Below are positions 5,088 through 7,611 of a stretch of DNA of 7,611 bases, piece after piece. A program made the position numbers and the translations under genes. Source of the DNA: a bacterium (GTDB taxonomy: Bacteria; UBA9089; UBA9088; JAGUXG01). The notes below the pieces were generated by a model. It was not told where the DNA came from and made no database searches. It saw only the letters and a list, made by a program, of their open reading frames with translations. Location: NCBI GenBank assembly GCA_020061965.1, contig JAGUXG010000060.1, positions 1 to 7,611 of the forward strand, in the 5' to 3' direction. Every line of letters starts with the position of its first letter. Position 1 is the first letter of the stretch.

Positions 5088-6363
5088 AGTAGCACTTCTT
5101 GGCAGACCTAATGTAGGCAAATCTACACTCTTCAATCGCTTGCTCTCTGGAAAGTATGCCTTTATTGATAAAGAGGAAGGGACAACAAGAGACAGAAATT
5201 ATGCTGAAATGGAGTGGGATGGAAAGACCTTTACGCTTATTGACACAGGCGGAATAAGGATACGAACATCAGGATTAGCTGAAAAGATAAGGATTCAGGC
5301 AGAGATAGCTCTGATAGAGGCAGACTTTATCATTTTGCTTTTAGATGGAAAGACAGGATTGATGCCAGAGGATTTGGAGGTGCTCAGGCTCATCAGAAAG
5401 AAAGATAAGCCATTTTGCATAGTCATCAATAAGAAGGATAATCTTCCCTATAAACCAGAAGACCTCTCAGATTTCTCTAAATTGGGTTGTGATGCAATCC
5501 CAATCTCAGCTACTGCCGGGATAAACATTGATACCCTTCTTGATGAGATCATAAAACACTTTCCAGAGGCAGCAAGAAAAGAAGAGGAGAGGCTCACCAA
5601 AATAGCCATCATCGGTAGGCCAAATACAGGCAAGTCTTCCATTCTCAATAGAATATTGGGAAAAGAGAGGTCTTTGGTTGATAGCCTTGTTGGAACAACA
5701 AGGGATACTGTCTCTGAAAGATTTGTCTATCGCGACAAAACCCTTTTATTTTTAGATACAGCCGGGATACGGAAGAAGGTCTCTTCTCAATTGGAGGCGG
5801 CATGCGTTGGTGGTGCAGAAAGGTCTATTCAAAAAGCTGACATCTGCTGGTTGATCATAGATGCAGAGGAAGGGATTGGTCGGGTTGATAAAAGGTTGGT
5901 GAATTCTGTTCTGGATACAGGTTCAGCCATTATCCTTGTGGTCAATAAATGGGACTTGAGCCAGAATCCAAAGATAGATTATCAGAGATGGATAGAATCT
6001 TATCTTCCATTTGTTTCACATCTGCCTATAGTCTTTACCTCTACAGTTAGCGGAGAAGGGATTAAAGCCCTTCTCAATGAGACCGAAAAGCTCGGTATGT
6101 TATACTCTATAAATGTCCAGACCGCTCTTTTGAACAAGCTTCTGGCAGGAATCATAGATAGGGGTCCAGCCTCAACCTTTAGAGGTAGAACCTTAAAACT
6201 CTACTATGCCACTCAGACAGGGCTAAAGCCACCAGCATTTACCCTTTGGGTGAACAACCCATCCTTGGCTACCTCAAACTGGATAGCCTATATTAAAAAG
6301 GCTCTCAGCGTGAAACTCAATCTTTTATCCGTTCCTATCAAGTTTTATCTCAAGGAGGCTTAA
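5080..6363 (+). CDS. der: Ribosome-assembly GTPase Der (EngA)
   Basis: Der is an essential GTPase with two GTP-binding domains that helps mature the 50S subunit. The 427 residues are slightly shorter than usual. Domain 1 has GRPNVGKSTLFNRL (8-21), EGTTRDR (33-39), DTGG (55-58) and NKKD (117-120). Domain 2 has GRPNTGKSSILNRI (179-192), GTTRDT (205-210), DTAGIRKK (226-233) and NKWD (289-292). The C-terminal KH-like domain (about 345-425) includes TFRGRTLKLYYATQTGLKPP. All G motifs are intact. The segment after the second DTAG (SSQLEAACVGGAERSIQKAD) differs from the usual VE.FSV.RT..AIE pattern. The ATG overlaps the acyltransferase stop by 8 nt. Together with rplU it gives the run a ribosome-biogenesis element. 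Confidence 0.95.
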   Translation: MSKVALLGRPNVGKSTLFNRLLSGKYAFIDKEEGTTRDRNYAEMEWDGKTFTLIDTGGIRIRTSGLAEKIRIQAEIALIEADFIILLLDGKTGLMPEDLEVLRLIRKKDKPFCIVINKKDNLPYKPEDLSDFSKLGCDAIPISATAGINIDTLLDEIIKHFPEAARKEEERLTKIAIIGRPNTGKSSILNRILGKERSLVDSLVGTTRDTVSERFVYRDKTLLFLDTAGIRKKVSSQLEAACVGGAERSIQKADICWLIIDAEEGIGRVDKRLVNSVLDTGSAIILVVNKWDLSQNPKIDYQRWIESYLPFVSHLPIVFTSTVSGEGIKALLNETEKLGMLYSINVQTALLNKLLAGIIDRGPASTFRGRTLKLYYATQTGLKPPAFTLWVNNPSLATSNWIAYIKKALSVKLNLLSVPIKFYLKEA

Positions 6364-6374
6364 AAAGGAATTAA

Positions 6375-7106
6375 ATGAAGAAGATAGCTTTTTTTATACT
6401 CATCGCTGGAATAGGTTTTGCTGCAGAGCTTCCTATTCCAAAGATAAACATCGGTATTGACCAAGCAAAGGGGCCCCAGGATGTCGCTTTATCCCTTCAA
6501 ATCCTCTTTCTCCTGACCATTCTCACCCTTGTTCCATCCATCATTATGATGGTCACCTCCTTTGTTAGAATCGTCATTGTTCTTACATTTATGAAGCAGG
6601 CATTGAGTGTTCAGCAGGCTCCACCCCAGCAGATTATAACTGCATTAGCCCTGTTTCTCACTTTCTTTATTATGTCGCCAACCTTGAAGAAGGTGAATGA
6701 GGTTGCTCTGCAGCCATATCTTGCTGGAAAGATGGGTCATTATGAGGCTTTGAACTCTGCATCTCGTCCAATAAAGGATTTTATGCTCCGCCAGACAAGG
6801 GAGAAGGATTTGGTTCTCTTTGTCAATATAGCCAAGATTCCCAGGCCAAAGAACAGGGAAGAGCTTCCTGTATGGACTGTGATTCCAGCCTTTATGACCA
6901 GCGAACTTACCACTGCCTTCCAGATAGGGATTCTACTCTTCATACCTTTTTTGGTGATAGACCTTATTGTCTCATCTGTCCTTATGTCTATGGGAATGAT
7001 TATGCTACCGCCAGCAATGATCTCTTTACCATTCAAGATACTCCTCTTTGTTATGGTTGATGGATGGAATTTGCTTATCCATCAGCTTGTTTTGAGCTTC
7101 AAATGA
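6375..7106 (+). CDS. fliP: Flagellar export-gate protein FliP
   Basis: FliP forms, with FliQ and FliR, the inner-membrane gate through which flagellar proteins are exported. The 243 residues match the family. A cleavable signal peptide ends near residues 16-17 (GFAA, then ELP). Transmembrane segments lie at about 43-70, 86-103, 185-208 and 217-235. The family signatures VPSIIMMVTSFVRIVIVL (53-70) with QQAPPQQ (80-86), and PAFMTSELTTAFQIG (171-185) with LMSMGMIMLPPAMISLPFK (203-221), are clear. AAGGA at 6365-6369 lies 5 nt before the ATG, and the gene starts 11 bp after der. In most bacteria fliP sits among fliM, fliN and fliO; here der precedes it. Confidence 0.96.
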   Translation: MKKIAFFILIAGIGFAAELPIPKINIGIDQAKGPQDVALSLQILFLLTILTLVPSIIMMVTSFVRIVIVLTFMKQALSVQQAPPQQIITALALFLTFFIMSPTLKKVNEVALQPYLAGKMGHYEALNSASRPIKDFMLRQTREKDLVLFVNIAKIPRPKNREELPVWTVIPAFMTSELTTAFQIGILLFIPFLVIDLIVSSVLMSMGMIMLPPAMISLPFKILLFVMVDGWNLLIHQLVLSFK

Positions 7107-7375
7107 CAGAAGGTATGGTTATTGGACTTTTCCAACAGGCTCTTTTTTATACAATCATTGTCTCTGCACCCATGCTTATTGTGAGTATTGTTGTTGGGCT
7201 TGTAATCTCCATATTTCAGACAGCAACATCTATTCAGGAGCAGACAATCACCTTTGTCCCTAAAATCTTGGCGGTTTTGATTGTGACAGGTGTTTGTGCG
7301 GCCTGGCTTGGAAAGGTTATGGCTGAATTCACCTTAAGGGTCTTTGAGCTAATCCCCCAGATCATAGGAGGCTAA
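7103..7375 (+). CDS. fliQ: Flagellar export-gate protein FliQ
   Basis: FliQ is a small hydrophobic subunit that joins FliP and FliR in the flagellar export gate. Starting at ATG 7103, which overlaps the fliP stop as ATGA, it has 90 residues, the family length. An in-frame ATG further upstream at 7064 would add 13 residues of fliP-overlapping sequence unlike FliQ, so 7103 is preferred. The protein opens MTEGMVIGLFQQALFYTII, has two transmembrane helices (about 14-36 and 50-70), and contains the signature QTATSIQEQTITFVPKI (39-55) between them. There is no separate ribosome binding site, so translation should be coupled to fliP. AGGAGG at 7366-7371, within its last codons, could serve a following gene. 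Confidence 0.95.
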   Translation: MTEGMVIGLFQQALFYTIIVSAPMLIVSIVVGLVISIFQTATSIQEQTITFVPKILAVLIVTGVCAAWLGKVMAEFTLRVFELIPQIIGG

Positions 7376-7408
7376 TTGACAATAAAGAAGAGAGACGATC
7401 TGTTAGCT
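7376..7408 (+). pseudogene. Possible truncated start of fliR
   Basis: Right after fliQ, a TTG at 7376, four bases past AGGAGG (7366-7371), opens a frame reading MTIKKRDDLLA before it runs into the AAAGTTCAAAAGTG repeat at 7409. Beyond that the frame continues to a TAA at 7484 but has none of the hydrophobic helices of FliR. It there lies antisense to a better-supported protein remnant. fliR is the usual gene after fliQ, and a short polar start ending in a DDLLA-like segment would suit it. Eleven residues cannot prove it. The call rests on context and the ribosome binding site. Confidence 0.27.
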
Positions 7409-7425
7409 AAAGTTCAAAAGTGGAC
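7409..7425 (-). repeat. 14-bp repeat AAAGTTCAAAAGTG, right copy
   Basis: This is the inverted copy of the 14-mer at 213-226, with 16 of 17 positions matching when extended to 7425. It marks the point where sequence compatible with a rightward gene after fliQ stops and a leftward protein remnant begins. Its TGA (minus strand 7416-7414) ends the reading frame of that remnant. It looks like the end of an insertion element or a recombination joint. Confidence 0.6.
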
Positions 7426-7536
7426 TATATACCCTAAATCACAAGCAAGGAAAATTTGGGTCTCTAACTCACAATTTGAACCGTAAGCAATATCAATATA
7501 AAGATATCCAAATAAATCAGGTTTACAAAGAGAACC
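7414..7536 (-). pseudogene. Remnant of a four-helix-bundle (23S rRNA intervening-sequence type) protein
   Basis: Read leftward from 7536, 40 codons encode a stretch that includes FGYLYIDIAYGSNCELETQI followed by FLACDLGYI. This matches the third helix region of the small four-helix-bundle family also found in 23S rRNA intervening sequences (pattern F..fLyIA.GSl.ELeTQl.lA..lgYi). The family is about 115-125 residues, so only a middle-to-late piece remains. The first half is absent: repeats fill 7541-7607 instead. The C-terminal helix is cut off by the repeat at 7409-7425, where the frame ends in VHF and TGA. There is no start codon or ribosome binding site. It is presumed non-functional. Confidence 0.6.
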
Positions 7537-7539
7537 TGA
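7517..7539. repeat. 7-bp perfect inverted repeat
   Basis: TCAGGTT (7517-7523) and AACCTGA (7533-7539) pair around a 9-nt loop. No run of T follows on either strand, so it is not a convincing intrinsic terminator, though it is the clearest hairpin between fliQ and the long hairpin at 7557. It overlaps the upstream part of the leftward four-helix-bundle remnant. Confidence 0.35.
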
Positions 7540-7540
7540 G

Positions 7541-7607
7541 GTTGTAAGTTTAGGATGTTGTAAGTTGTATGTTATTTGTTCTACTTCTTCAACCTACAAC
7601 CTACAAC
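7541..7607. repeat. GTTGTA-type repeat cluster and long imperfect hairpin
   Basis: GTTGTAAGTT occurs at 7541-7550 and again at 7557-7566. From 7557 the sequence can pair with 7591-7607: 15 of 17 positions match around a 17-nt loop. The right arm is a tandem of CAACCTA units (7590-7607). It contains TACAACCTA (7595-7603), the inverse of TAGGTTGTA at 295-303 in the operon promoter. This looks like a dispersed intergenic repeat of the genome. It continues to the window edge, so its full extent is unknown. Confidence 0.55.
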
Positions 7608-7611
7608 AAAA

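Noticed and set aside
7064..7102. Longer FliQ start at ATG 7064
   Set aside because: It adds 13 residues that overlap fliP in another frame and do not resemble FliQ. ATG 7103 gives the family length and an ATGA overlap.
7409..7486. Continuation of the TTG 7376 frame as a 36-residue gene
   Set aside because: After residue 11 it runs through the shared repeat and is antisense to the four-helix-bundle remnant. It has no hydrophobic helices and no recognisable features.
7376..7611. Intrinsic terminator for the operon
   Set aside because: The hairpins at 7517-7539 and 7557-7607 lack a following T run on the plus strand, so no terminator is called.
1..7611. CRISPR array, tRNA/rRNA, riboswitch, toxin-antitoxin or phage-defence system
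   Set aside because: I found no regularly spaced repeat array, cloverleaf, conserved aptamer or defence gene. The coding content is housekeeping and cell-surface functions.

Overview
The window is AT-rich DNA from what looks like a Gram-negative-type, flagellated bacterium that also carries type IV pili. Arginine is mostly AGA/AGG and isoleucine is often ATA. The gene order matches no model organism I know. Together with the repeat-rich edges this suggests an uncultivated lineage, but the window alone does not fix a phylum.

Layout. Positions 1-320 hold the start of an unidentified leftward gene, a doubtful short leftward reading frame, several inverted repeats and a near-consensus sigma-70 promoter. 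From 321 to 7375 everything reads rightward in one tightly packed run: a decayed C-terminal remnant of scpA, scpB, a secreted M6-type metalloprotease, a PilU-like pilus retraction ATPase, rplU (ribosomal protein bL21), a LysM/coiled-coil envelope protein, a NeuD/PglD-type acyltransferase, der (ribosome-assembly GTPase), fliP and fliQ. Gaps are at most 36 bp and several junctions overlap or abut (ATGTCTAA twice, TAA-ATG once, ATGA once), so one transcription unit is likely. It mixes chromosome segregation (ScpB), ribosome synthesis (bL21, Der) and surface or motility functions (PilU, LysM protein, protease, FliP/FliQ of the flagellar export gate).

Both ends look broken. On the left, only the last part of scpA survives, with a stop codon where the family usually has Gln. 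On the right, the expected fliR after fliQ is missing: at most about 11 codons fit before a 14-bp sequence, AAAGTTCAAAAGTG, which also occurs inverted on the left (213-226). Immediately beyond lies a leftward remnant of a four-helix-bundle (23S rRNA intervening-sequence type) protein. A second short repeat, TAGGTTGTA, also occurs at both edges in opposite orientation. The core run thus seems to sit between two rearrangement or insertion scars.

I see no CRISPR array, tRNA, rRNA, riboswitch, intact transposase or defence locus. The best candidates for a second look are the two scars, the palindromes around the operon promoter, and the unusual gene company of rplU and pilU.
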